From the NCBI GenBank assembly GCA_000242935.3, contig CP007053.1, forward strand, positions 62,001-126,000: a stretch of DNA of 64,000 nt, in the 5' to 3' direction. The notes under the pieces were generated by a model that was not told the DNA's origin, ran no database searches, and saw only the letters and a list, made by a program, of their open reading frames with translations. The DNA comes from Opitutaceae bacterium TAV5. GTDB lineage: Bacteria; Verrucomicrobiota; Verrucomicrobiia; Opitutales; Opitutaceae. Below, in pieces: positions 8,902 through 19,167 of this stretch (position 1 is its first letter; every line of letters starts with the position of its first letter). Made by a program: the position numbers and the translations under genes.

Positions 8902-9497
8902 GCGCGCTCCTTTCGTTTGAGAGTTTCGAAGAGTTTTTGCAATTTCCGCCGCGCACGGAAGGCGCGGACCTTGATCAGGGTGATGTTCCAGCCGGTGATT
9001 TCCCGGATTTCGATGAGAGTTTTTTGTTCGAGGTCGAGCAGTTGCAGGACGAGGCGGTCGGTTTCGGAAAGCTGCCCGAGTAATTTGTGCACGAGTTCGT
9101 GCGCGGCAAGCGCATCGGGAGCGTTGCGGTCGGTGTCGCTCGTGAGGACGGCGTCGAGGACGGTGGCTTCGTTTTCCGAAAGATCGGCCCAGCGCAGCTC
9201 CGGGCGGCGCTGCTGGGCGCGCAGGTGGTCGATGCAGGTGGTCACGGCGATCCGCGACACCCAGTGGGTGAAGGGGACATTGCCCTGGTACTGTTCGAGG
9301 CGGGTAAACATTTTCAGGTAAACCTCCTGTGCGAGATCCTCCTCGGCCATCCGGCGCGGACGGCGGGCGCGGACGATGCGCATGACCATCGGGGAGAGCG
9401 CCTCGACCAGTTCCCGTGCCGCGGACTGGTCGCCCATGCGGACACGATCAAGGCATTGATCAATGTCGATGGGTTGTTCGTCGTCGGCGGCGGACAT
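8898..9497 (-). CDS. ECF-type RNA polymerase sigma factor (module 1)
   Basis: A 199-residue sigma-70 family factor read from the ATG at 9497 (MSAADDEQPI). Region 2 spans roughly residues 25-95, with RRMAEEDLAQEVYLKMFTRL and the DNA-melting part VPFTHWVSRIAVTTCIDHLR. Region 4 (about 135-195) shows LSETDRLVLQLLDLEQKTLI and the recognition helix ITGWNITLIKVRAFRARRKL. It is translationally coupled (ATGA) to a membrane anti-sigma-like protein. The open frame extends far upstream, antisense to glnS, but only this last part has sigma-factor sequence. Confidence 0.9.
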   Translation of the reverse strand: MSAADDEQPIDIDQCLDRVRMGDQSAARELVEALSPMVMRIVRARRPRRMAEEDLAQEVYLKMFTRLEQYQGNVPFTHWVSRIAVTTCIDHLRAQQRRPELRWADLSENEATVLDAVLTSDTDRNAPDALAAHELVHKLLGQLSETDRLVLQLLDLEQKTLIEIREITGWNITLIKVRAFRARRKLQKLFETLKRKERA

Positions 9498-9656
9498 AGG
9501 GAAGATGGAGAGCTTGCATGCACAAATCCCGAGACGCCAGCCCGCATGCAGGGTTACGTGGCACAAATCGCCCCCCCCGGCCGGCGGGCGCGAGCGCCCT
9601 CCCCTGCTCCTCGCTGCTTGCCACCCCGCCTCCGGCCCGCGCATGCTGTCCGTTTT

Positions 9657-11488
<1,832 letters not shown>

Positions 11489-11504
<16 letters not shown>

Positions 11505-12136
11505 AACCGCCTCCCGCCGCACCCGCCGCCACCGGAACCGCGCCCTCCGCCGCGGACCGCATCGCGCAACAATTCGCCTTCATCATCGAGGCCGACCGGC
11601 TCAAGGAAATCTTCCGCCAGTCGCTCCTCAGCCGGAGCGGACGCCGCGAGAACGACGCCGAGCACTCCTGGCACATCTGCCTCATGGCGATGGTGCTCGC
11701 CGAGCACAGCAACACGCCCGTCGACCTGCTCCGCGTCATCAGGATGCTGCTCATCCACGACATTGTGGAAATCGACGCCGGCGACACCTACGCCTACGAC
11801 ACCGCCGGCATGGCCACGCAGCCCGAACGCGAGGCCCGCGCCGCCGACCGCCTTTTCGGCCTGCTGCCCGCCGACCAGGCCGCCGGGTTCCGCGCACTCT
11901 GGGACGAGTTCGAGGCGCGCGAGACGCCCGAGGCGAAATTCGCCGCCGCGCTCGACCGCGTGCAACCCGTGCTCCTCAACTGCCTCACGCAGGGACGCAA
12001 ATGGCGCGAGCACGGCGTCACGCATGACCGCGTCCTCGCCCGCAACCAGCACGCCGCCGCCGGCGCCGCCCCGCTCTGGGACTACGCCCGGGCGCTCATC
12101 GATGAAGCCGCCGCCAACGGCTGGCTCCGCCGATAG
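11489..12136 (+). CDS. HD-domain phosphohydrolase (YfbR/HDDC2-like)
   Basis: A 215-residue predicted metal-dependent nucleotidase of the HD superfamily. Metal-ligand residues are visible in order: AEHSWH (H59), LLIHDIVEIDAGDT (H90-D91, with E94 and D96 nearby), and a later Asp in the AALDRVQPVLL helix. This layout matches 5'-deoxynucleotidase YfbR and HDDC2 proteins. The start at 11489 overlaps glnS by 16 nt in another frame, so the genes are probably co-transcribed. The substrate is inferred from the family only. Confidence 0.85.
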
Positions 12137-12173
12137 CCCGGATGCTTCACGCGGAATCCGGACGGCGATACCT

Positions 12174-12366
12174 GTAGCTGCGAACGTAAGTTCGCAGGCC
12201 ATCGGCTCCGGGCCCTGCGAACTTATACCAGCGTCCCGAATATTTTTGATTTTACACCAAGGCCGCAAAAGACGCGAAGAAGGTAACTGGCAATCCTTTG
12301 CGTTCTTTGCGGCCTTGGTGTAAAAATCTGAAGGCTTTGGGGCTTTGGTATTACGTTCGCAGCTAC
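12174..12366. repeat. Nested palindromic REP-like intergenic element
   Basis: The 374-nt gap between two convergent genes (12137-12510) holds this element and no gene. Outer arms 12174-12189 and 12351-12366 are a perfect 16-bp inverted repeat, each starting GTAGCTGCGAAC from outside. Inside, 12250-12269 and the matching arm ending at 12326 form a perfect 20-bp inverted repeat (TTTTACACCAAGGCCGCAAA). Further small hairpins use CTGCGAAC-GTAA-GTTCGCAG and TAAGTTCGCAGG / CCTGCGAACTTA. Lying between converging transcripts, it may also terminate both. Confidence 0.8.
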
Positions 12367-12510
12367 GAAGCAGGCGCTCCTTCGTATGAAATATGCTGGT
12401 TGGCGGATCTGCCGTCCATCCGTCATCCCCGTCCGGATACGGCCCGGTTTTTGCAGGCCGCCAGGAGACCGGACCAAGGACGGGATCGATCTCACCGGGG
12501 CGCTGGCGAA

Positions 12511-15357
12511 TCAACGGGAGGATTCCCGGAGGCTTCTGATGGTACAGGAGAGGGTGACCGATTCGCCTTTTCTGAACACAACGGGCAGGGAAATTTCGGC
12601 GCGACCGATTTGAAGCCCGCGACGTTGAAGGCCATCGGGCCGGAGCACGACGCGGCGAGGTTGATCCAGCACGAACTCGACGCCGCCGCCGGTGTTGTCG
12701 GTTACAACGAAGCCCTGGGCGACAGAAGCGCCGGCGGCGTCTGCCGAAGCAGCGGACAGGAGACGGAGGGTGGCTCCGTTGGGCTTGGCCGCTCCGAGAG
12801 GGACGGGGATGTTTTCCACAAGCGTTTCAAGCGAAAGATCGGCCCCGGCTTTCAGCGTGAGCATGATCTCGACCTGATTGTCGCGAAAAAGATATCGGCG
12901 CTCGTAGCTGAGCGGGAGACCTTCGACCTTGCCGGTGACGGAAAGGGAGGAAGCTCGTTCATCGAGAGTGAAGGCGGTGCCGAAATAGTCTTCCCACCAG
13001 CGGGTGCCGTCGGCTTTGGTGGCGACAAGTCCGTGATGCGCGAGCGGCGTCCAGTTGGTGGCGAGCACGGCGTGGCCGTAGGCCGGAGTGCTGAAAGAGG
13101 ACAGGCCACCGCCCAGGAAGGGCGTGATCTGGCGGGGTTGAGGTTCTCCTCCCCGATTTTCGGCGTCATCGGGAAGAGGACGACGGAATCGTTCGCGGTT
13201 GCGGATGTAGTGTTTGTCAGTGGCGGGACGCCCCACGTAAACGGTGGCATAATAGCCGGGGCGTTTTACCGCAATGAGCTCGTCGGCAAAATTGCGAATG
13301 AAGGACCGGCTTTCGCACGCGGGCCAGGTAACGCCGAGGTCCGGTTTGTCCGTCCAGTAAAGATAACGCGGTGTTTCGAGGTTGCCGAGCGCGAGGTAGT
13401 TGGGCTCGAGGTCTCGCTGAAGCGTGCGGGGGAGCGCCTCCACCCGGCTGGCGGCGCGACGTTTCCACGCGGCGGTCGTGGTCCAGATGGCGGACTCGGG
13501 AAGCACGTCGTCGAGGATGCCGCGGGCGCCGCCCCATTGTTCGTTAAAAAATCCGTCGCCCACACGGTGGTTGAAGTTGAAGCCGCCGAGCATGGTGCCG
13601 TCGGGCTCGGGAGCCACGGTGTGGTTGAAAAACCGGTACGACCGGCGGAGGGATTCGAGCATGGCGGGGTCGCCTCCGCTCTGGCGGTAATACATGGCCA
13701 GGTGCCAGTGCGTCATGCCGATGTAGCTGCCATCCGGGCCGGTCGCCTCCATGTGGTAGCCGGCGGGGCTCTGGCCTTCGATGAAGCGCCGGGCTTCGGC
13801 GCGGGCGATTTCGGCATAACGCGGATCGCCGGAGCCGTTGGCGAAAATCTGCCAGGCGAGAGGGAAATGGGAGGACTGGTTGCGGGTCGTGACCAACTGT
13901 TCGGCAAACATGCGATCGACGATGTGCCGTAATCCTTCCGTCCATACATCCCGAACCTCGGGCGGCATCCGGGGAGCGGCGAGTCCGTAAACGGGAAAGG
14001 TTTTCTGGGCGACGGGGAAAGCCATGAAACCGGGATAGGGATCGAGATCGGCTTCGACGCCGGGCCAGACTTCGGATTCGGTCAGGGCGAGAAGATCGGA
14101 GAGCGCGGCGGCGGTGGCGCGGTAGAGAAGTTCCTTGCGTCCGGACCAGGGGTTGAAGGGAGCGTCGAGGAGCGCGGCCTCGGCGAGGTTCTCCGCCATG
14201 GAGCCGTTGCGCGGGGTGATGCCGGCCCAGAGGCCGGGGAGGGAGCGAAGGCGATCCCAACGATTTTCGGGGGCGGGCCGGCCGATGCGTTCCTGCCAGC
14301 CGTTGATGGCGCCCGCCCAGTGGCTGGCGGGATCGACATTCTGGTGACGAAGGCTCCACGCGACGGTGGAAAAGAGCCCGTAGTTGTCGAGGAGATGGAC
14401 GTTGCGCTCCGGATTCTTCAACCACTCGGCCTCGCGGGAGGCGAGAGGGACGATGAGGTCATCGGCTTTGCCCACGTTTTCGGGAGAAAGGAGCGCGGGC
14501 AGGAGTTCGGCGATGCGGCGCTGGAATTTCCAGGCAACAACCGTCCCGTCGGGGAGGATTTCGACCGATGCCTTGATGGCGCGGGCCGCGTCGGGGCTGG
14601 AGCACAGGATGAAGGGGAAACCGGCGGATGCGCGGATACGCCAGTTGTCGGGAGAGGGAAACTCGACCTGCCAGACAACGTCCGTGCGCGTGACCGGGAT
14701 TGTGGTGAGGGTGCGGAGGTTGTCGATGGTGCTTTCGGCGATCTGTTTTCCGGTTTCGTCAAGGATGCGGAGCGGGCCGCCGCCGATTTGTAGCTCCTCG
14801 GCGCGGGGCGGGATGTAAACGAACATTTTTTCCGGCTGCCCTTCCCAAGGGGACCAGGTGCCATTCTGGCAGGAGATGCCCCAAGCGGTGCCGGGAGGGA
14901 GGCTGACGCGGGCGGTGCTGTTGCGCGCCCCGCCGACGAGGCGGATCTGGTGAACGCCGTCGGCAACGAGCGGGATATCGGCGTCGAAGATCATTTCCCC
15001 GGGACGGGGTTTTGCGGGTTGGGGCAGCGGGATTCCCCAGACTTCGCCATCACCGGGACCAAAGGAGACGGGCTTGCGGCCGGGTTCGCAGTATTGCCAG
15101 AAGCTGATGCGCTCGTCGGGGCCGAACGCCCGGACAAGGAGGCGTTCGCCTTCGGCGCGGCTGCCGCGGTGGGCGGTGACCCGGGCATTGATGGCGGCGC
15201 CCTGCTTGACGATGTAAACGGCGGCGGCCGGCTGGAGCGCAAGCGGACCGATGTCGAGCGTTCCGGCGGCGTCGCCGGCTGGAAGCGCGGCGGGGGATGA
15301 GGCCGCGCAGACGAGGCAGAGCGTAACAATTTTCAGGATACTGAACGAAGGATGCAT
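12511..15357 (-). CDS. Large secreted protein, lyase-like architecture, function unknown
   Basis: A 948-residue exported protein (signal peptide about residues 1-24, ILKIVTLCLVCAASSPAALP). The N-terminal 230 residues look beta-rich. Residues about 290-620 are helical with many aromatics (WAGAINGWQERIGR, FNPWSGRKELLYRATAAAL, GPDGSYIGMTHWHLAMYYRQ), and the last 250 residues are again beta-rich. Helical toroid followed by beta-sandwich is the layout of PL8/heparinase-type polysaccharide lyases; candidate active-site residues include H and Y in MTHWHLAMYY and N/H in GFNFNHRVGDG. I cannot name a family. It follows the pseudopilin gene by 16 nt and closes a PEP-CTERM/pseudopilin operon. Confidence 0.8.
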   Translation of the reverse strand: MHPSFSILKIVTLCLVCAASSPAALPAGDAAGTLDIGPLALQPAAAVYIVKQGAAINARVTAHRGSRAEGERLLVRAFGPDERISFWQYCEPGRKPVSFGPGDGEVWGIPLPQPAKPRPGEMIFDADIPLVADGVHQIRLVGGARNSTARVSLPPGTAWGISCQNGTWSPWEGQPEKMFVYIPPRAEELQIGGGPLRILDETGKQIAESTIDNLRTLTTIPVTRTDVVWQVEFPSPDNWRIRASAGFPFILCSSPDAARAIKASVEILPDGTVVAWKFQRRIAELLPALLSPENVGKADDLIVPLASREAEWLKNPERNVHLLDNYGLFSTVAWSLRHQNVDPASHWAGAINGWQERIGRPAPENRWDRLRSLPGLWAGITPRNGSMAENLAEAALLDAPFNPWSGRKELLYRATAAALSDLLALTESEVWPGVEADLDPYPGFMAFPVAQKTFPVYGLAAPRMPPEVRDVWTEGLRHIVDRMFAEQLVTTRNQSSHFPLAWQIFANGSGDPRYAEIARAEARRFIEGQSPAGYHMEATGPDGSYIGMTHWHLAMYYRQSGGDPAMLESLRRSYRFFNHTVAPEPDGTMLGGFNFNHRVGDGFFNEQWGGARGILDDVLPESAIWTTTAAWKRRAASRVEALPRTLQRDLEPNYLALGNLETPRYLYWTDKPDLGVTWPACESRSFIRNFADELIAVKRPGYYATVYVGRPATDKHYIRNRERFRRPLPDDAENRGGEPQPRQITPFLGGGLSSFSTPAYGHAVLATNWTPLAHHGLVATKADGTRWWEDYFGTAFTLDERASSLSVTGKVEGLPLSYERRYLFRDNQVEIMLTLKAGADLSLETLVENIPVPLGAAKPNGATLRLLSAASADAAGASVAQGFVVTDNTGGGVEFVLDQPRRVVLRPDGLQRRGLQIGRAEISLPVVFRKGESVTLSCTIRSLRESSR

Positions 15358-15373
15358 GGTGAAAGGGAGGAGA

Positions 15374-16135
15374 TCAGTCTGGCGTCGTGGTGGAGGTGCT
15401 TCCCATGGGCTCGCCCTTGCCCAGCGCCTTCGGGTCGGGATAGCCGGTGTTGTAGAGGCTCCACATGTACTGTTTGTAGAGGCGCCCGTCAGTGCCTTTT
15501 ACGCGTTCGACGTGTCCGTCCATAAAGCCCATGTTGATGGCTCCGCTATGGCGGAGCGGCACGTCCATCTGCGCCTGTCCGCGCGGAAACCAGCCGTCCC
15601 AGATGACCGGCGTTTTGGAATGAACCTGAAAGAATGAATCGAGGTCGATGGAAGTCGGGTCCGAGGAGCTTTTGGCTTTCACGCCCATGTTGTAGTCGGG
15701 GCCGCCTCTTTCGGCATTTGCGGTCTGGCCGGTGATCCGGGCACCGGGGCAGATTTCGGTTTTCTCGACGCGAAATTCGTGTTCGCCGACCCGAACCCAG
15801 ATGTAGGCGGGCCCGCTCAGGTAATAGCGGCGCAACAAGCGCAAACCCCAGTCCGTATGGCCTTCCGACCAGGGGTGAGTCTTGTCGAATGTGGTGGGCG
15901 GACCGGCGCCTTTGTTGTCGAGTCGCCACGCGTAATGCGCCATCGCGAGCGTGCGCACCTGCGAGGCGCATTGCGCGGCGGCGGCCCTGGACCGGGCCGC
16001 GCTGACGCCGACCACGGAAAGCCCGGCAAGGATGCCGATGATCGCAATGACCACGAGAAGCTCGATCAGGGTGAATCCGCGGGATGGCCTCGGCCAAGCG
16101 AGGACCGCGTTGCGAGCAGTTGAAAGGGGCGGCAT
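15374..16135 (-). CDS. Pseudopilin-like protein with H-X9-DG motif (module at 12.5-18.2 kb)
   Basis: A 253-residue protein starting at the ATG at 16135 (MPPLSTARNA). A type II secretion/type IV pilin leader ends in [18 protein letters not shown], with Gly at -1 and Glu at +5 as prepilin peptidase requires. The globular part ends with the H-X9-DG signature RHSGAINMGFMDGHVERV. Proteins of this class are greatly expanded in Verrucomicrobiota, Lentisphaerae and Planctomycetes. It lies 100 nt after a PEP-CTERM gene and 16 nt before a secreted lyase-like gene, so the three are probably an operon. Role unknown; surface or secretion-related display is likely. Confidence 0.88.
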   Translation of the reverse strand: MPPLSTARNAVLAWPRPSRGFTLIELLVVIAIIGILAGLSVVGVSAARSRAAAAQCASQVRTLAMAHYAWRLDNKGAGPPTTFDKTHPWSEGHTDWGLRLLRRYYLSGPAYIWVRVGEHEFRVEKTEICPGARITGQTANAERGGPDYNMGVKAKSSSDPTSIDLDSFFQVHSKTPVIWDGWFPRGQAQMDVPLRHSGAINMGFMDGHVERVKGTDGRLYKQYMWSLYNTGYPDPKALGKGEPMGSTSTTTPD

Positions 16136-16217
16136 GGCAGGGTTGTGTTTGGAAAGGTTTTGGAGGAGGATTCCGGACTGAATTGACCCGGACAGGAACA
16201 CGGACCGGAACACGAGG

Positions 16218-16233
16218 GACAACGCACGTTGTC
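16218..16233. promoter_or_regulatory. Perfect palindrome GACAAC-GCAC-GTTGTC
   Basis: A 6-bp perfect inverted repeat with a 4-nt loop sits 2 nt beyond the stop codon of the PEP-CTERM gene and 83 nt upstream of the pseudopilin start (minus strand). It is either a short processing or termination hairpin, or an operator for the downstream pair. No T-run follows, so I favour processing or regulation. Confidence 0.35.
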
Positions 16234-16235
16234 AC

Positions 16236-18236
16236 TTAATTTTGGATACGCAGGGAATGACGCGCCCGCCGGGCGGCGGCGACAGCCAGACCGGCGACCG
16301 CGCTCAGTATCCAGGCGGAGGGTTCGGGGATCGCCGCGCCCACGACGAGTTCGATGGAGTGGATTCCATACTGGATGTAGCTTCCGGTGAAGGCTTCCAG
16401 TCCGGTGCCGATGACGAGGCCGTCGGTGATGCCGCTGGCGGTAATCGATGTGCCGGCCACGTCGGACCAGAAGCTGAACAGCGTGTAGGTCTGTCCGGCG
16501 CTCAGGCCGCCGGCGTCGGTGAAGTTGACGACGTTGCCGGAGAGGGAAAGGTCGCCGGTGGAATAGGCCAGAAGGCTGATACCGTCGCTGGCTCCGGATG
16601 CTCCGAGTTTGAAGACAAGCGTCGCGCCGCTTTCGAGGGTGAGAAGCGCGCCCGTGGTGCCGGCCCCGTTGATCCGCAGCGTCCCGATGGTGTCGTTGCC
16701 GGGAGCGAGGATGCCGCCGGACTCGATGACAATGCCGTTCGTGCCTTCCGGGGCGATGATGCCGGCGCCGCCGAGGAAGGCGCCCGACTTGACCGTGACC
16801 CCGCCCGAACCGGTGCCGGAATTGCTGCTGTTGTTCACGCGAAGCCCGCCGGCAAGGACGGTTGTGCCGCCCTGCCAGGTGTTGCCGCCGGCATTCGTGA
16901 AATCGACGATGCCCTCGGGGTTTATCGTTTCAAAAACCTCGGTGCTCCCGGTGGTCTGCGCAGTGTCGATCTGGCGGTAGCTGTCGTTGACGCGAACCGC
17001 GACGGGGCTGGCGCCGGACTGTTTGATTTGCGTGGCGAATTCGGTGACGGCGCCTGCGTTCAGGGAGACGAGGTTGACGGCGTTTTCCATCTGGTTTTGC
17101 AGCGTGATGCCGGAACCGGGGGCGATGACGGCCGTACCGGATTCGTGGATACCTCCGAGGGTGTTCACGCCCGCGCCGCTGGCATCGGTGATGTGGCCCA
17201 TGCCGTCGAAACGGATGGCCTGGTCGATGAGCAGGCTGGCGCTGCCGGATTTTGTCGGATCGGTGCTGGTTTCGCCAAGGGTGATGCCGGAGATGCCTGT
17301 GCCGGTGCCGGACAGCGTGACGTTTTTGGAAAAGATGTAGGTGCTGACCCCGGCAGATTGCTGTCCTTTGAGGGTGAGCGCGGTGTAGGTCGCGTTGGTC
17401 AGACTGATCGTTTCCTTGAAACGCCAGACGCCCGACGATCCGAAAAACTGGAGTTGGCCGCCGGAGGTGGCGCCGGAACCGGTGATGCTGTTGCCAAGGA
17501 TGACCTCGCGATTGAAACCCGTCGCGCTGTCGAGATAGAAATCGTTTCGACCGGTGCCGTTGAGCACGATCGCATTGGCGATATCGGAAGCGGTGAACCG
17601 GATGACGCCGCTCGAGCTTTCCAGGGTGAAAGCGTCGGTGCCCAGCGCCTGATTGTTCCGGATGTAGATTGTGCCCGACTTGAAGAGGAATCCGCCGGAA
17701 AAGGTATTCGCTCCGCTCAGAGAGATGACGCCTCTCTCCCAAGTGATGCCGTAACCATTACCGTTGTCGGAGATCACGCCGCTTACCGTGAATCCGCTGC
17801 TGCCGGAACCGCTGGCATTGCTCCATGCGCCGCTGGCGCCCAGCACGATGTTGCTGCTGATGGTGAGCCCGTTCGCCGTGGATGTTTTTTTCAGGTTGCC
17901 GGAAGCCAGGTTGAGCGTCCCGGCTCCGGAAATGGTGACAGAGCCCGCAGTGGTGTCGACCTCCAGGGAGCCGGCGTAAGCCTGCGTGCCATTCAGCCCC
18001 ACGGTCAGGCTGCCCGCGGACGTAATCAGCACGTCGTCGGCGTCGGAGGGGAGAAGGCCGCCCTGCCAGTTGCCGGGCGTGCTCCAGTAATTGTTGGCGG
18101 CATCCGCGCCGCTCCACTCGACCGTGGTCTGTGCACAGAGAAGAGATGCGGTGAGCAGGAACGGCAGACCGGATAGTTGATGAAAGGAACGCAGCGGACG
18201 AGCGCTCGCGGCAGTGTCGGGACGGGATGTGCGCAT
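16236..18236 (-). CDS. PEP-CTERM surface protein with autotransporter-type beta-strand repeats
   Basis: A 666-residue exported protein starting MRTSRPDTAA. A signal peptide (about 1-36, ending LLTASLLCAQ) leads into Gly/Ser/Thr-rich beta-helical repeats such as SGGFLFKSGTIYIRNNQALG and GGTTVLAGGLRVNNSSNSG, the pattern of autotransporter-associated beta strands. It ends with a PEP-CTERM sorting signal: PEPSAW, a hydrophobic helix (ILSAVAGLAVAA) and a basic tail (ARRARHSLR). Exosortase would remove this tail during export; no exosortase gene is in the window. It heads an operon with the pseudopilin and lyase-like genes and is divergent from an XRE regulator. Confidence 0.88.
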   Translation of the reverse strand: MRTSRPDTAASARPLRSFHQLSGLPFLLTASLLCAQTTVEWSGADAANNYWSTPGNWQGGLLPSDADDVLITSAGSLTVGLNGTQAYAGSLEVDTTAGSVTISGAGTLNLASGNLKKTSTANGLTISSNIVLGASGAWSNASGSGSSGFTVSGVISDNGNGYGITWERGVISLSGANTFSGGFLFKSGTIYIRNNQALGTDAFTLESSSGVIRFTASDIANAIVLNGTGRNDFYLDSATGFNREVILGNSITGSGATSGGQLQFFGSSGVWRFKETISLTNATYTALTLKGQQSAGVSTYIFSKNVTLSGTGTGISGITLGETSTDPTKSGSASLLIDQAIRFDGMGHITDASGAGVNTLGGIHESGTAVIAPGSGITLQNQMENAVNLVSLNAGAVTEFATQIKQSGASPVAVRVNDSYRQIDTAQTTGSTEVFETINPEGIVDFTNAGGNTWQGGTTVLAGGLRVNNSSNSGTGSGGVTVKSGAFLGGAGIIAPEGTNGIVIESGGILAPGNDTIGTLRINGAGTTGALLTLESGATLVFKLGASGASDGISLLAYSTGDLSLSGNVVNFTDAGGLSAGQTYTLFSFWSDVAGTSITASGITDGLVIGTGLEAFTGSYIQYGIHSIELVVGAAIPEPSAWILSAVAGLAVAAARRARHSLRIQN

Positions 18237-18322
18237 GGGTATTATGGGTGTTACGGGTTGGTCGTTTGTTTGGAGGAGAGGGGGTTGACGAAGGGGGGAG
18301 AGAGGAGGCGGGAGGTATTCGG

Positions 18323-18523
18323 TCAGACGGTTTTGCAGGAGGAAGAGATTCGGGCCTCCGCCATGCGTTTTTCGGGGGGAGCAATTTTTTTGCACAGGGT
18401 GGCAAGTAACCGCTCGACGCGAGCAGCACTCGCCGCCTGCTCGCGGTCGGGCGCCACCTGCGTGGCACGACAGACCCCTATCAGTTTTTCCAGCATCCTT
18501 CGGTCTTCAGGGATCAGGGACAT
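18323..18523 (-). CDS. Small hypothetical protein upstream of the PEP-CTERM gene
   Basis: A 66-residue reading frame (MSLIPEDRRMLEKLIGVCRA) with amphipathic helical character, three Cys residues (C18, C44, C63) and coding-like third-position GC. It lies 87 nt upstream of the PEP-CTERM gene in the same direction, in the interval shared with the divergent XRE regulator. No clear ribosome binding site precedes its ATG, and I recognise no family. It could be a small regulatory protein or a chance frame in the leader of the PEP-CTERM operon. Confidence 0.35.
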   Translation of the reverse strand: MSLIPEDRRMLEKLIGVCRATQVAPDREQAASAARVERLLATLCKKIAPPEKRMAEARISSSCKTV

Positions 18524-18602
18524 TGCAATAATTTAGAATTCAAAATTTTTACCAGTCAACGAAAAATCTTGCAAAATTTTATAAATATAAAAAACAGCAT
18601 TA

Positions 18603-19082
18603 ATGAGTCTGTTTACAACGCAGTTACAAAAGACTTTCGATGGTGGTGGCATCACGCGGCCAGAGCTCTCCAGGAAGACCGGCATCCAGTATGCCACGCT
18701 GTCGAACTACGCGACCGGACGCAGCACGCCCGACAGCGGAGCGATGCAGGCCATCTGCGCCGCTCTCGATGCGAAGGAGGCTGCGGCACTGACAGAAGCA
18801 TGGCTGCGCGATCTGACCGCAGGCAACCTGTCGCGCCTGGTGCGCGTGGAGGCGAAGAACATGCCCCTCGCCGCGGCCGAACCTGAACCCTGGGCGCGCC
18901 TACCGCTCAATGCCCAGCAGCGGGAGGCGTTGGAAAAGCTGGCGCGCGCGGTCGTGGACTACACGGAATGGGAACAACTTTTATACTCCATCACAGATGT
19001 GCTTCCGCTGTCCCGGACCGCCAGGAAGATGAAGGTTTCCGGGACGAGAGCGGTGAACAAGGCGGCGGCAAAGGCCGGGTGA
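18603..19082 (+). CDS. XRE-type helix-turn-helix regulator
   Basis: A 159-residue putative transcription factor. The N-terminal HTH lies at about residues 7-60 (GGGITRPELSRKTGIQYATL, then SNYATGRSTPDSGAMQAICA), the pattern of Cro/C1-type DNA-binding domains. A Leu/Ala-rich C-terminal half of about 90 residues (LNAQQREALEKLARAVVDYT) may mediate dimerisation. It is divergent from the PEP-CTERM/pseudopilin/lyase operon, and the interval between them is strikingly AT-rich (18530-18600) with two copies of CAAAATTTT. It therefore probably controls that operon and itself (inference). Confidence 0.8.
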   Translation: MSLFTTQLQKTFDGGGITRPELSRKTGIQYATLSNYATGRSTPDSGAMQAICAALDAKEAAALTEAWLRDLTAGNLSRLVRVEAKNMPLAAAEPEPWARLPLNAQQREALEKLARAVVDYTEWEQLLYSITDVLPLSRTARKMKVSGTRAVNKAAAKAG

Positions 19083-19167
19083 TCCGGGTGCCGCTTCCTG
19101 CTTCCCCCGGCCGGCTGAGCCCCGCACTACGTTTCTGAACTCATCTTGATGCCACGTTGAACGCGGC

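Noticed and set aside
9087-9656. N-terminal extension of glnS from 9087
   Set aside because: The added 190 residues overlap the sigma-factor gene in antisense and have no GlnRS similarity; the start at 9657 fits the family.
16236-18395. Longer start (18395) for the PEP-CTERM protein
   Set aside because: The first 53 residues of the longer form are Pro/Lys-rich and would bury the signal peptide; the ATG at 18236 places the signal peptide correctly.
18530-18600. AT-rich block considered as an attachment site or replication origin
   Set aside because: It is short, has no DnaA-box cluster or direct repeats, and fits a divergent promoter region for the XRE regulator.
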